DNA of 64,000 nt from Saprospiraceae bacterium (GTDB taxonomy: Bacteria; Bacteroidota; Bacteroidia; Chitinophagales; Saprospiraceae). The position numbers and the translations under genes were made by a program. Position 1 is the stretch's first letter. Every line of letters starts with the position of its first letter. Under the pieces are notes generated by a model. It saw only the letters and a list, made by a program, of their open reading frames with translations. It was not told where the DNA came from and did not search any database. The DNA lies in assembly GCA_016787525.1 (NCBI GenBank), contig JAEUUP010000114.1, positions 1 through 64,000 of the forward strand, given 5' to 3'. Positions 1 through 9,279 of this stretch are shown one piece after another.

Positions 1-431
1 CCCGCTATCGCGCCGCGCTCAAATGAATCGTAATCAAATAACTCATTTGACTCCCTGGTTGCCCTTTTTGTCTCTCTCGTCTTTTTCATCTATCAAAGGT
101 CGCTTTTTTTTCCCTTGACACACTTTTTTGAACAGTCTCAGGGGTATTATTTGTGACTTATGTGCGGATAAAATAAATGTATAATTTTTAAAGCAATCTG
201 TATAAAAAATCAAAAATTGGCTTATCGAAAGGTGTCGTAGCCTATGACTTTTTTATATTAGGTTTTCATTAACAAATCAATGCTGATAGAATATTTTTAA
301 TTTGTAAATTTGCATATTCTTATCTATGGTTTTGGCTTAGTTAAAAAAGTCCATCGCCGGCAAACCAACGCACTAATTCCACGCTCAAAAGCTCGATAAG
401 TGCGGTTGGTATTCGGCAATTTTGACGTTTT
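1..431. other. AT-rich non-coding stretch at left edge
   Basis: I see no convincing gene here. Around 364-408 there is an imperfect dyad (CCAACGCACT and AAGTGCGGTTGG) in front of the decayed coiled-coil gene. The rest is AT-rich with short homopolymer runs. The left edge may contain the end of a gene outside the window, but no frame supports one. Confidence 0.4.
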
Positions 432-837
432 GTGGAAGAAAAGAATCCCGAAGGAATGGCTCTTAATCTTTATATTAAGAGCCAAGGTTTTAATGACGAG
501 CCTGTTAAATTTTGGGAAACTGGAGTTATCACATATAAAGAACTAGAAGTTGAAAGACAACAAAAAGAAAAAGAAGAAATGGAACGTCAAAAAGCTGAAC
601 TTGAACAATGAAGACAAGAACAACTAGCTAGACAACAAGCTGAGAAAGATGTAAGAAAAAAAGATAAAGAAGCTGAAATATGGCGGCTGAAGTGCTTCTA
701 TGAAATATTTGTGCAAGTTTCAACAGCAATAATTCTATTGAACTTTTATGCTAAAATTCCGCCACATCGCCAAGCCGAGAATCGTTATGTGTCACCCCAT
801 TTCAGCATCCTACTAACCATGAAATTCAGACATTAAA
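432..837 (+). pseudogene. Decayed coiled-coil protein with in-frame TGA
   Basis: A frame opening at a GTG at 432 encodes about 59 residues: a short globular part (EGMALNLYIKSQGF, then EPVKFWE) followed by a Glu/Lys/Gln-rich coiled coil. It stops at TGA 609-611. The same frame continues past the stop with more coiled coil (RQEQLARQQAEKDVRKKDKE) before losing the pattern near 690 and ending at TAA about 837. This fits a gene truncated at its 5' end and broken by a nonsense change, probably CGA to TGA. The globular part followed by a coil recalls the C-termini of Uma2-type or Rpn-type nuclease-like proteins in Bacteroidota, but I cannot place the family. No ATG start is present. Confidence 0.5.
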
Positions 838-856
838 ATGCAAAATTAATTAAAGC

Positions 857-1372
857 ATGTTAAAAGACGTATTGACAGAAAATTTAGACGTGGTATTTTG
901 TGGCACTGCAAAAGGAAAAGCATCTGCTTTGAAAGGATATTATTATGCCGGACCTGGAAACAAATTCTATGGCATTTTACATAGCACCAGCTTGACACCT
1001 AAAAGACTTCTGCCCACAGATTGCTATTCGATAAATGAATTTGGGATAGGACTGACAGATTTGGTACATACTGAATATGGAAATGATAAGGATATTAACA
1101 GTGATAGTTATGAAGTCGATGACTTTATTAAAAAAATGGAGTACTACAAACCTAAGTTTATTGGTTTTACCAGCAAAACTGCGGCTTCTTTTGCTTTGGG
1201 ATTTAGAGGTGTTACAAGTCTTATCGACTATGGACTACAAAATCGGACAATCGGAGCATCAAAAGTTTTTGTATTACCATCCACTTCAGGTAGCGCAAGA
1301 AAGTTTTGGGATGAAAAATATTGGTTTGAACTGAAAAAACTGATTAAAGAATCGGCAAATAGTGAAGTATAA
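857..1372 (+). CDS. Mismatch-specific uracil/thymine-DNA glycosylase (Mug-like)
   Basis: 171 residues, the usual size for Mug/TDG-type uracil-DNA glycosylases, which excise uracil or thymine from G mismatches in base-excision repair in the cytoplasm. Seen: motif 1 region VVFCGTAKGKAS (residues 12-23), a YYAGPGNKFYG segment (29-39) that is a hallmark of the family, GIGLTDLV (63-70), and the DNA-intercalating motif LPSTSGSARKFW (140-151). The catalytic Asn of E. coli Mug (GINPG) is not present here (GTAKG), as in a branch of the family annotated as mismatch-specific glycosylases, so substrate preference may differ. The ATG at 857 gives the full first motif. It stands alone and is followed by terminator-like hairpins. 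Confidence 0.8.
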   Translation: MLKDVLTENLDVVFCGTAKGKASALKGYYYAGPGNKFYGILHSTSLTPKRLLPTDCYSINEFGIGLTDLVHTEYGNDKDINSDSYEVDDFIKKMEYYKPKFIGFTSKTAASFALGFRGVTSLIDYGLQNRTIGASKVFVLPSTSGSARKFWDEKYWFELKKLIKESANSEV

Positions 1373-1516
1373 AGAGAGCGAACGCACAACAAAAGTATCG
1401 CCCGCTGTCAAAGGTTCTTCAAAAAACGTACGCGCTCGTAAGCCTTTCCAAAGGCGCAACCTATTATTCAGCACGTCTGACGTGGGTGTTTACCCCCCCT
1501 CAGTAAAAGCGGCAAA

Positions 1517-1557
1517 AAAACGGATTTAGGCAAGCAGCAAAGCCCTAAATCCGTTTT
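1517..1557. terminator. Hairpin downstream of the glycosylase gene
   Basis: A 14-bp stem (AAAACGGATTTAGG at 1517-1530 pairing with 1544-1557) with A and T tracts on its two sides, so it could act in both directions. It lies 145 bp after the glycosylase stop codon. Confidence 0.55.
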
Positions 1558-1646
1558 GCTTTTCAGACAAGAAGATAAAATAACAAGAAAAGTGACCAAG
1601 CAACAAGAAAGCCATACTAGAGAATGACACTGCCCAAATGACTTAT

Positions 1647-1690
1647 TTACTGAGAGGGTCTGCTTCAATCGAAGCAGACCCCCTCAGTAA
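1647..1690. terminator. Hairpin built from two inverted copies of the 10-mer
   Basis: Two 20-nt arms (1647-1666 and 1671-1690) are inverted repeats with one mismatch and a 4-nt loop AATC. The outer end of each arm is the dispersed 10-mer: exact at 1680-1689, and TACTGAGAGG with one change at 1648-1657. This is the same design as paired uptake sequences acting as terminators in Neisseria. No long T run follows. Confidence 0.6.
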
Positions 1691-1833
1691 AATATATTGA
1701 AGCAAAATATTTATCTCAAAAAATTAGGACATTTGAAAGGAACTTCACTAACTTTCAGTCAAAATTCACTTCGCACGAGGACACGCACCCATTTCAAAAC
1801 AATTCTTCACAGTCCATTTATTTTCAACTGTTT

Positions 1834-4800
1834 ATGATGAAAACAAATCTTATTTTCTTTCGCCTCAGCCTCATCGGATTGATGGCTCTCTCTTTTGCTG
1901 CTTGTAAACGCAATTTGACGGCTAAAAAAATGACCAAAAGTATGGCGGCGTATATCTACGCCTATACGTCTGGCACGATTGGTCGTGAGCAACCTGTGCG
2001 CGTGCGTTTTACTTCCCAAATGATTAAACCCGAAGAAGTGGGCAAATCCGTTGAGGGTGGCGTATTTTCTTTGACCCCCTCAGTATCAGGTAATGCGGTG
2101 TGGGAAGACCCTCAAACGATTCGCTTTACGCCAACGGCGGCGTTTCCTTCTGGACAAACACATGTGGCTTCTGTACGTTTGAAGCGATTGTTTAAAAACG
2201 TGCCAGCCGATGCCGAAGAGTTTCAGTTCGATTTTCGGACACGTGAATTGTATTTTGAAGTCGTGACGGATGGCATTCAACCCGAATCGAACAGCGATAT
2301 GTCGCGTCAAGAATTAGTCGGCGAAGTGACCACCTCTGACCGTGCCGACGATAAAAATGTAGAATCGGTGCTGGCTGCCAAACAAAATGGCAAAACATTG
2401 AAAATCAATTGGATTCACGCGCCCGATGGTTTGCACCACGCATTCAGAGTGAAAGAAGTGGAAAGAGGCAATGCGGCTTCAAAAGTCAATTTATCGTGGT
2501 CGGGCAATTCTTTGGGCGTATCGAATAAAGGCGAAACGGACGTGGTTGTGCCTGCGATTGGCGAATTTACAGCCATGTCGGCGCGATTGGTGCAAGATGC
2601 GGAGCAATACATCAAAATCAATTTCAGCGACCCCCTCAGTACCACCGCCGATTTGAATGGTTTGGTCAAAATCAACGATTGGTTCGGCAATTTGCGAACA
2701 GCCGTTGATGGTAACAGCATTTTGGTGTATCCGAGTGACCGCATCACAGGCGAACACGGCTTGTATGTGGACGGCGGCGTTGCCAATTTTCAAGGAAAAA
2801 AAATGGGGCAATCCGCTACATTCATGCTGTCGTTTTCGGATGTAAAACCGCAAGTGCGTTTGGTGGGTCGTGGTGTGATTATGCCCAGTTCCGATGGTTT
2901 GAATTTCCCATTTGAAGCCATTAATTTGAATTTTGTAGATGTCGAAATCGTCAAAATATTCAACAACAATATTTTGCAATTCTTGCAAACCAATGATTTT
3001 GAAGGCGACAACCAAATGGAGCGCGTGGGACGCATTGTGGTGCAGAAAAAAGTGACCTTGAAAGACCTCAATCCGTCGGCTTCGACGATGCGTTGGACAC
3101 GCTACGGTATTGATTTGGCAGAATTGGTCAAAAAAGACCCGAATGCCATTTATCAAGTCCGCATTGGTTTCCGCAGAAGTTATACGAATTATACCTGCAC
3201 AGCCAACGGCGCAAAAGACGATTTGAACGGCATGACTGTGATGCAAGAACCTGTGGATTTTACGGAAACAGATGAAAATGGCGCATGGGACGACAAATCC
3301 ATTTGGCGTTACGATTGGAACAGTGGTGAAGCCATTGGCGAATACAATTATCAAGAGCGTCAAAATCCTTGCACAGCTTTTTATTATAACAACGAGCATT
3401 TTGTCAGAAGAAATGTTTTTGCGTCCGATTTGGGTATCATTGCGAAACGAGGCGCAGACAATTCGATTTTTGTCGCTGTTTCCGACCTCAAAAGCACCTA
3501 TCCGCGCGGCTCTGTAAAATTAGAAGTCTATGACTATCAACAACAACCATTGGGAACAGCGATGACCAATTCTGACGGTACAGCCGTTCTAAAAGACATC
3601 AAAGGCAAGCCGTGGGTCGTCGTTGCCACAGTCGGCGACCAAAAAGGATACCTCCCCCTCAGTAATCAGAACTCATTGAATCTCAGTCGTTTCGACGTGG
3701 CAGGAACTGAAATGCAAAAAGGCTTAAAAGGCTTTTTGTACGGCGAGCGCGGCGTGTGGCGACCCGGCGATTCGCTGCATTTGAATTTTATCCTGGAAGA
3801 TAAAGACAATAAATTGCCCGATGATTATCCGATTACTTTAGAACTCTATGACCCAAAAGGTACTTTGCAACTGCGTCAAACATCGGTTGAGAATGTGAAA
3901 AATATTTACCCTTTCAACATCGCGACACGCCCAGATGCACCGACAGGCACATGGCGTTGTGATGTGAAAGCAGGTGGTGCGACGTTTACACAACCGATTA
4001 AGATTGAAACAGTTAAGCCCAATCGTTTGAAAATCAAATTGGATTTTGACAAAAAAGACATTGCCGCAGGAGAAGAAAACATCTCAGGCAATCTGCAAGT
4101 CAATTGGTTGATGGGTTCGCCTGCGCGAGGTGTCAAAACACGCATCGAAGCCACGATGTCGAGTGTCAAGACGGAATTTCCGAAGTACAAAGATTTTATT
4201 TTCGACGACCCGATTCGCACATTCAAAGGCGAACCTGCCGTGATTTACGATAATAATGTGGACGACAACGGTGCAGCAAAAGTTTATGCCAATTTGCCGA
4301 AAGCGCAAGGCTCTGCGGGCAAATTGCGTGTGGGTTTCAAAATCAGAGCCTTTGAACCTTCGGGCGATTTTTCTTCCGATTATCAAACTTTAGATTATTC
4401 GCCTTACAAAACCTATGTGGGTGTTGCCATTCCGCAAAACAAAATGGGCGAAAAGCGTTTCGATATTGGCAAAAAGAACACATTTACCGTAGCAATGGTG
4501 GATAAAAATGGATTTCCGCTGCGCAATCGTTTAGTGGACGTATCAGTCTATCGCGTCGAATGGCGTTGGTGGTGGGAAACAGGCGACGACGATGCCGCAC
4601 AATTCACCTCGTCAAAAGATATGAAAGCCGTTTTGCAACAAAAAGTCACGACAGATGGTAATGGTTTAGCCGAAGTCAGCGTCACGCCTGACCGTTGGGG
4701 ACGCTATTTTATTCACGCTGGCGACCCCCTCAGTACACACTACACGGGCGATTATTTTTACAGTGGCTACCCTTGGGACGACGAACAACAAGCAGGTTTG

Positions 4801-7482
4801 AGTCGCAACAACGCCGCAATGTTGAGTTTCAATACAACCAAAGACAAATACGCCGTTGGCGAAACGGTGACGATTAATATTCCAACACCCGAAAACGGTA
4901 AGGCTTTGATTTCGATTGAAAACGGCAGTAAAGTGCTGGAATCGAAATGGATTAACACCAAAAACGGCATGACTTCATACAGTTTCAAAGCGACTGCGGC
5001 TATGTCACCGACAGTTTATGCTTTTGTCACGATGATTCAACCACATAACAATGCGAAAAACGATTTGCCGATTCGCATGTACGGCGTATCACCCGTCAAT
5101 GTCGAAGATCCTAAAACAAGACTTGAGCCTGTGGTGAAAATGCCGACCGAAATCCGTCCAGAAGAAAAAGTAACAGTGGAAGTGCGCGAGAAAAACGGTC
5201 GTCCGATGGCTTATACAGTTGCCATCGTTGACGAAGGATTGCTCGATTTGACGCGACACGAAACGCCTAATCCGTGGAATACCTTTTACGCCCGCGAGGC
5301 TTTGGGTGTTCAAACATTCGATGTGTATGACCAAGTTTTGGGTGCGTATGGCGGGCAATTAGAGCGTATTTTGAATATTGGCGGTGATAAAGCGGGCAAA
5401 CCTAAAAATGCACAACGTGCCAATCGTTTCAAACCCGTTGTGATGTCTTTTGGACCATTCTATTCGTCAGGATTTCCGAAAAAGCACGAGTTTATGATGC
5501 CCAATTACGTCGGCTCAGTGCGTGCGATGGTGGTTGCTACTGATGGCGCAACCGCTTATGGCGCAGGAGAAATGACTTCAGCCGTCAAAAAACCTTTGAT
5601 GGTGATTGCGACTTTGCCGCGTGTTTTGACTCAAAAAGAACAACTCAAACTACCTGTTGATGTTTTTGCCACAGATGCAAAAATTAAAAACGCGACCATA
5701 ACCGTTTCAGAGTCAACAGGTTTGGTGAATATCGTTGGTGCAAAATCAAAACCCATCACGTTTGAAAAACCAACAGACAAAATGGTGGATTTCGACCTAC
5801 AAATTACGGAGAGGGTCGGTGTTGCTAAATTTAAAATCGTTGCAGAAGGTGGCGGCGAGCGTTCTACTTCTGACATCGAAATTGATGTCCGCAATCCAAA
5901 TCCTGTCATCACCAACATCGCTCAAAATATCGTCCAATCGGGGCAAACCATTCAAATGCCGTACAATGCCATCGGAACTTTAGGCACAAACGCCGCAACA
6001 TTGGAGGTTTCGACCATTCCACCGATTGATTTGGCAGCGCGATTGGCGTATTTGCTGCAATATCCGTATGGTTGTGTCGAACAAACGACGAGTGCTGCTT
6101 TCCCGCAGTTGTATGTTGATAAATTGATGAACGTGGACGATGCTAAAAAGAAAGTGATGTCCACAAATATCCGTGCAGCGATTGACCGTTTGCGGACTTT
6201 CCAAACGGCAGATGGTGGTTTCGGTTATTGGCAAGGCGAAGATTTCGCCGATGCGTGGGCAACAAGTTATGTCGGACACTTTCTGCTTGAAGCCAAAGCC
6301 GCAGGTTATGCTTTGCCGCCCAATATGATTGAACGTTGGATAAAAGCGCAACAAATGACTGCCAAACGCTGGGTCGCCACGCCGCCAACAGCGCAAAATG
6401 GGCAACCCCTCAGTACAGACGGCTGGAACGAAGAAAGTCGAGACTTAACACAAGCGTATCGCCTCTATACTTTGGCTGTGGCACGCACACCCGAATCGGC
6501 TTCGATGAATGCTTTGCGCGAAAAGAAGAATCTTTCGACGCAAGCCCGTTGGCGTTTGGCTGCCGCGTATGCAACGGCAGGTAAACCCGAGATTGCCAAA
6601 CAATTAATCGCCAATTTAGGGACTTCGGTGAACAAATACCGCGAATTAGGCTACACTTACGGCTCAGAATTGCGCGATCAAGCCATGATTTTAGAGACTT
6701 TGGTGATGTTGCAAAACCCGAATCAAGCCATTCAAGTCGCTCGTGAAGTCAGTCAGAAATTAAGTTCGGGCGATTGGTACGGCACACAATCTGTTTCGTA
6801 TGGTTTGATGGCGATGTCGAAGTTTGCAATGGGCAATGGGTCGAGCAATGCCTTCGCATTCAGCTATGACATCAACGGTAAGAGTGGTAATTTCAGCAGC
6901 CAAACCGCATTGGCACTCATTGATTTGCCTGCGAATGGCGCAAACAAGCTCGCCATTCGCAACACCTCGAAAACGCAGCTTTTTGTGCGTTTGATACTGA
7001 GGGGTCAGCAAGCAGTGGGTTCAACTGAGCCTGTTGTGGCTTCCAACTTAATCATGAACGTGCAGTATCGCAATCTGAAAGGCGAACCCATCAGTCCTGC
7101 ACAAATCAAACAAGGTACAGATTTCCTCGCCGAAATCACTGTTGGCAACACAGGCAGTTTGGGTAAGAATTATAAAGAGATGGCATTGTCACAAGTCTTT
7201 CCATCGGGTTGGGAAATTCTCAATCCACGCATGGACAGAGTGCAAGGTTGGACAAACACCAGTGTCCCACGCTATCAAGACATTCGTGACGACCGTGTAA
7301 ACACGTTTTTCGACTTAGCCGTTGGCAAAACACACACTTATCGCATACAACTCAACGCCGCTTATGCAGGTCGTTTCTGGTTGCCGACACAGTTGTGTGA
7401 AGCAATGTACGACAATTCTATTTCAGCCAAACAAGCAGGTATGTGGGTTGATGTCGTTGCGGCCGATAGGAAACCGATGTGA
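1834..7482 (+). CDS. Alpha-2-macroglobulin family lipoprotein
   Basis: 1882 residues, typical of bacterial alpha-2-macroglobulins (YfaS/ECAM type), which trap attacking proteases in the periplasm or at the envelope. Seen: N-terminal signal peptide with a lipobox ending at Cys24 (SFAAC), a series of macroglobulin-like beta domains, a bait-region/MG7 part around 1000-1150, and the thioester motif CVEQ at about residue 1414 (in YPYGCVEQTTSAAFP), followed by the alpha-helical thioester domain and a C-terminal receptor-like domain. The intact Cys and Gln suggest an active thioester. A penicillin-binding protein 1C partner is often adjacent in proteobacteria but is absent here. ATG 1834 and 1837 are both possible starts. 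Six copies of the 10-mer lie in the gene, one antisense. Confidence 0.9.
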   Translation: MMKTNLIFFRLSLIGLMALSFAACKRNLTAKKMTKSMAAYIYAYTSGTIGREQPVRVRFTSQMIKPEEVGKSVEGGVFSLTPSVSGNAVWEDPQTIRFTPTAAFPSGQTHVASVRLKRLFKNVPADAEEFQFDFRTRELYFEVVTDGIQPESNSDMSRQELVGEVTTSDRADDKNVESVLAAKQNGKTLKINWIHAPDGLHHAFRVKEVERGNAASKVNLSWSGNSLGVSNKGETDVVVPAIGEFTAMSARLVQDAEQYIKINFSDPLSTTADLNGLVKINDWFGNLRTAVDGNSILVYPSDRITGEHGLYVDGGVANFQGKKMGQSATFMLSFSDVKPQVRLVGRGVIMPSSDGLNFPFEAINLNFVDVEIVKIFNNNILQFLQTNDFEGDNQMERVGRIVVQKKVTLKDLNPSASTMRWTRYGIDLAELVKKDPNAIYQVRIGFRRSYTNYTCTANGAKDDLNGMTVMQEPVDFTETDENGAWDDKSIWRYDWNSGEAIGEYNYQERQNPCTAFYYNNEHFVRRNVFASDLGIIAKRGADNSIFVAVSDLKSTYPRGSVKLEVYDYQQQPLGTAMTNSDGTAVLKDIKGKPWVVVATVGDQKGYLPLSNQNSLNLSRFDVAGTEMQKGLKGFLYGERGVWRPGDSLHLNFILEDKDNKLPDDYPITLELYDPKGTLQLRQTSVENVKNIYPFNIATRPDAPTGTWRCDVKAGGATFTQPIKIETVKPNRLKIKLDFDKKDIAAGEENISGNLQVNWLMGSPARGVKTRIEATMSSVKTEFPKYKDFIFDDPIRTFKGEPAVIYDNNVDDNGAAKVYANLPKAQGSAGKLRVGFKIRAFEPSGDFSSDYQTLDYSPYKTYVGVAIPQNKMGEKRFDIGKKNTFTVAMVDKNGFPLRNRLVDVSVYRVEWRWWWETGDDDAAQFTSSKDMKAVLQQKVTTDGNGLAEVSVTPDRWGRYFIHAGDPLSTHYTGDYFYSGYPWDDEQQAGLSRNNAAMLSFNTTKDKYAVGETVTINIPTPENGKALISIENGSKVLESKWINTKNGMTSYSFKATAAMSPTVYAFVTMIQPHNNAKNDLPIRMYGVSPVNVEDPKTRLEPVVKMPTEIRPEEKVTVEVREKNGRPMAYTVAIVDEGLLDLTRHETPNPWNTFYAREALGVQTFDVYDQVLGAYGGQLERILNIGGDKAGKPKNAQRANRFKPVVMSFGPFYSSGFPKKHEFMMPNYVGSVRAMVVATDGATAYGAGEMTSAVKKPLMVIATLPRVLTQKEQLKLPVDVFATDAKIKNATITVSESTGLVNIVGAKSKPITFEKPTDKMVDFDLQITERVGVAKFKIVAEGGGERSTSDIEIDVRNPNPVITNIAQNIVQSGQTIQMPYNAIGTLGTNAATLEVSTIPPIDLAARLAYLLQYPYGCVEQTTSAAFPQLYVDKLMNVDDAKKKVMSTNIRAAIDRLRTFQTADGGFGYWQGEDFADAWATSYVGHFLLEAKAAGYALPPNMIERWIKAQQMTAKRWVATPPTAQNGQPLSTDGWNEESRDLTQAYRLYTLAVARTPESASMNALREKKNLSTQARWRLAAAYATAGKPEIAKQLIANLGTSVNKYRELGYTYGSELRDQAMILETLVMLQNPNQAIQVAREVSQKLSSGDWYGTQSVSYGLMAMSKFAMGNGSSNAFAFSYDINGKSGNFSSQTALALIDLPANGANKLAIRNTSKTQLFVRLILRGQQAVGSTEPVVASNLIMNVQYRNLKGEPISPAQIKQGTDFLAEITVGNTGSLGKNYKEMALSQVFPSGWEILNPRMDRVQGWTNTSVPRYQDIRDDRVNTFFDLAVGKTHTYRIQLNAAYAGRFWLPTQLCEAMYDNSISAKQAGMWVDVVAADRKPM

Positions 7483-7563
7483 AAAAGACGCAATCGGAAT
7501 GTGTCAATGCGATAACCCAAAATCTATTCAGTCAATATCAAACATCCGAACCGAAATAGTGTG

Positions 7564-7605
7564 AAAAAGGGGCAATCTGAACGCAGATTTGCCCCTTTTC
7601 CCTTT
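7564..7605. terminator. Rho-independent terminator after the macroglobulin gene
   Basis: The stem AAAAGGGGCAA(A)TCTG pairs with CAGATTTGCCCCTTTT (7564-7599), followed by a T-rich tract to 7608. It lies 82 bp after the stop codon. Confidence 0.75.
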
Positions 7606-7649
7606 TTATAAAAGGCGCGATGCACAAATCAAAGGGCGTGATGTAAGAT

Positions 7650-7694
7650 AAATTCAACGACAATGAGGTTTTGAACCTCGTTGTCGTTGAATTT
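7650..7694. terminator. Bidirectional hairpin next to a 10-mer copy
   Basis: Two 21-nt arms (7650-7670 and 7674-7694) pair fully except for one G-T wobble, with a 3-nt loop. The reverse 10-mer at 7695 starts exactly where the right arm ends. It probably ends transcription of the minus-strand island coming from the right. Confidence 0.65.
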
Positions 7695-7711
7695 TACTGA
7701 GGGGGGCATTT

Positions 7712-7796
7712 TCAAAGCAAAGGATGCCCATGCCAATACAACCAATCATTCAAAACCGCCAAATTTTCCTCCGACGTGTTGATGCTCACGATGTTT
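7712..7796 (-). pseudogene. 3' fragment of a second ccbP-like gene
   Basis: The minus strand encodes a tail (VSINTSEENLAVLNDWLYW, then HGHPLL and stop) nearly identical to the end of the intact calcium-binding protein at 9673-10038. Flanking DNA downstream of the stop, including the reverse 10-mer, is also shared. The matching 5' fragment lies at 8979-9144. The middle of the gene, about 100 bp, is missing, and a complete WD40 gene now occupies the gap. Confidence 0.8.
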
Positions 7797-7882
7797 TTAT
7801 TCTTTTTAATTGGTTTGGATTGAGAATACTGAGGGGTACACATTATGATTCACTTGAAAATATTAATAAATCCTTTTACATA

Positions 7883-8950
7883 CTACTTGGTAAATAAAGT
7901 CCACAGTTTGGCAGTACCATCTTCACTACCTGTTAAAATACCTTGTCCATCAGGTGAAAAGGCAACAGACCTTACAGGAAGTTGATGCCCTTTATAGGTC
8001 TGTTTTAACTTTCCTGTTAAATCCCACAACTTAGCAGTACCATCTTCGCTTCCCGTTAAAATACTTTGTCCATCAGGTGAAAAAGTAACTGACCAAATAT
8101 ACGAATTATGCCCTTCAAAGGTCTGCTTTACTTTGCCTGACAAATCCCACAGCTTAACAGTTAAGTCGTCGCTACCTGTCAAAATACTTTTCCCATCAGG
8201 TGAAAAGGCAACTGTCCAAACAGCAGACTCATGCCCTTTAAATATCTGCTTTTCGTTGCCAAATAAATCATAGAGTATTGCAGTGCCGTCATAACACCCT
8301 ATCAAGATGCTTTGTCCATCAGGCGAAAAAGTGACTGACAAGACTGTTGTGCAAGGGAGATTATACGTCATTTTTTTATTGCATAAAAGATCCCACAATA
8401 CTACTGTATAGTCATCACTACATGTTAATATACTTTGATTTTTAGGTGAAAAAGCAACTGACCAGATAGGAGCTTTGTGCCCTTTAAAAGTCCTAATTTC
8501 TTTACCCGATAAATCCCACAGTTTGGCAGTACCATCCACACTACCTGTCAAAACATTTTGCCCATCAGGTGAAAAGGCAACTGAAGTTATATTGTGTTGA
8601 TGCCCCTCAAAGGTTATTTTTTTATTACCTTTCAAGCCCCATAAAATAGCCATTTTGTCATCACTGCCTGTCAAAACACTTTGTCCATCAGGTGAAAAAG
8701 CGACAGATTCTACGGCACACTGATGACCGCTAAACAATTTTAAATATGATATAATTGTTGTATCATGTATAAACTTAAACAATTGCCATTTAGAATATAC
8801 CGACTTCTCGCTAATTTTATTTTCATTCAAATTAGCTTTGGATGAGGTAAAATTGGAGGTATCATCATAGTATTTTTTATAAGCTAATACTGATGGAAAG
8901 CACGAAAATGAAAAACTAAAAATGAAAAGAGGATAAAGTATTTGTTTCAT
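7883..8950 (-). CDS. Secreted seven-bladed WD40 beta-propeller protein
   Basis: 355 residues: signal peptide (1 to about 23), a linker to about 70, then seven WD40 repeats of the form VAFSPDGQSILTGSxDGTAKLWDL, enough for one closed propeller. WD40 propellers are binding scaffolds with no catalysis of their own. The blades are very alike at DNA level, which implies recent internal amplification. The start, signal peptide and about 35 bp upstream resemble those of the coiled-coil/WD40 gene at 11592, including a relic of the stop end of the STAND gene (NSNNCK). The gene thus seems to be a copy inserted into a ccbP paralogue. It is the last gene of the minus-strand island and may be an alternative sensor or target-binding subunit of the CHAT/STAND set (inference). 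Confidence 0.85.
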   Translation of the reverse strand: MKQILYPLFIFSFSFSCFPSVLAYKKYYDDTSNFTSSKANLNENKISEKSVYSKWQLFKFIHDTTIISYLKLFSGHQCAVESVAFSPDGQSVLTGSDDKMAILWGLKGNKKITFEGHQHNITSVAFSPDGQNVLTGSVDGTAKLWDLSGKEIRTFKGHKAPIWSVAFSPKNQSILTCSDDYTVVLWDLLCNKKMTYNLPCTTVLSVTFSPDGQSILIGCYDGTAILYDLFGNEKQIFKGHESAVWTVAFSPDGKSILTGSDDLTVKLWDLSGKVKQTFEGHNSYIWSVTFSPDGQSILTGSEDGTAKLWDLTGKLKQTYKGHQLPVRSVAFSPDGQGILTGSEDGTAKLWTLFTK

Positions 8951-8978
8951 AATCTTTCTATTTACAATTATTGGAATT

Positions 8979-9144
8979 TTTCTGTTTTGCCACCGCGCAA
9001 GCGCAATTGGGCTTTGGTTTTCATAGGGAATTCTAAATTATCCGCAAAGTAATAATACCAATTCATCGCGTGTTCATATTCATCGTAAGCATCTACGATG
9101 ATTGCGTTAGGGATGCGGTGTTCGCGTGCTGCGGCTTTTGTTAT
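8979..9144 (-). pseudogene. 5' fragment of a second ccbP-like gene
   Basis: The minus strand reads (ATA) TKAAAREHRIPNAIIVDAYDEY and on to LRLRGGKTE, matching residues 1-55 or so of the intact protein at 9673-10038. The start codon position is ATA instead of ATG, and the frame closes at a TAA derived from inserted DNA just after GGKTE. Upstream DNA, including a near-copy of the 10-mer (9192), is also shared with the intact gene. Together with 7712-7796 it shows a whole duplicated unit later split by the WD40 gene. Confidence 0.8.
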
Positions 9145-9279
9145 AGTCCTTACTTATGCTTTTTGATAGGTTTTGATAAAATTATGGAAAATACTGAGAG
9201 GGGGCGTAGAGGCGTTTTGGATTGACTTGGGTGTTGCTTGAACACTTGTACCAGTTAGCATTTACTATTGTTTTTTCGT

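Noticed and set aside
398-406. Exact match to the Haemophilus uptake core AAGTGCGGT
   Set aside because: It occurs once and inside a dyad. A single 9-mer match is of no weight, and this genome's abundant motif is a different one.
2491-3399. 302-codon minus-strand frame inside the macroglobulin gene
   Set aside because: It lies wholly antisense to a clear gene and has shadow-type composition without any recognisable motif.
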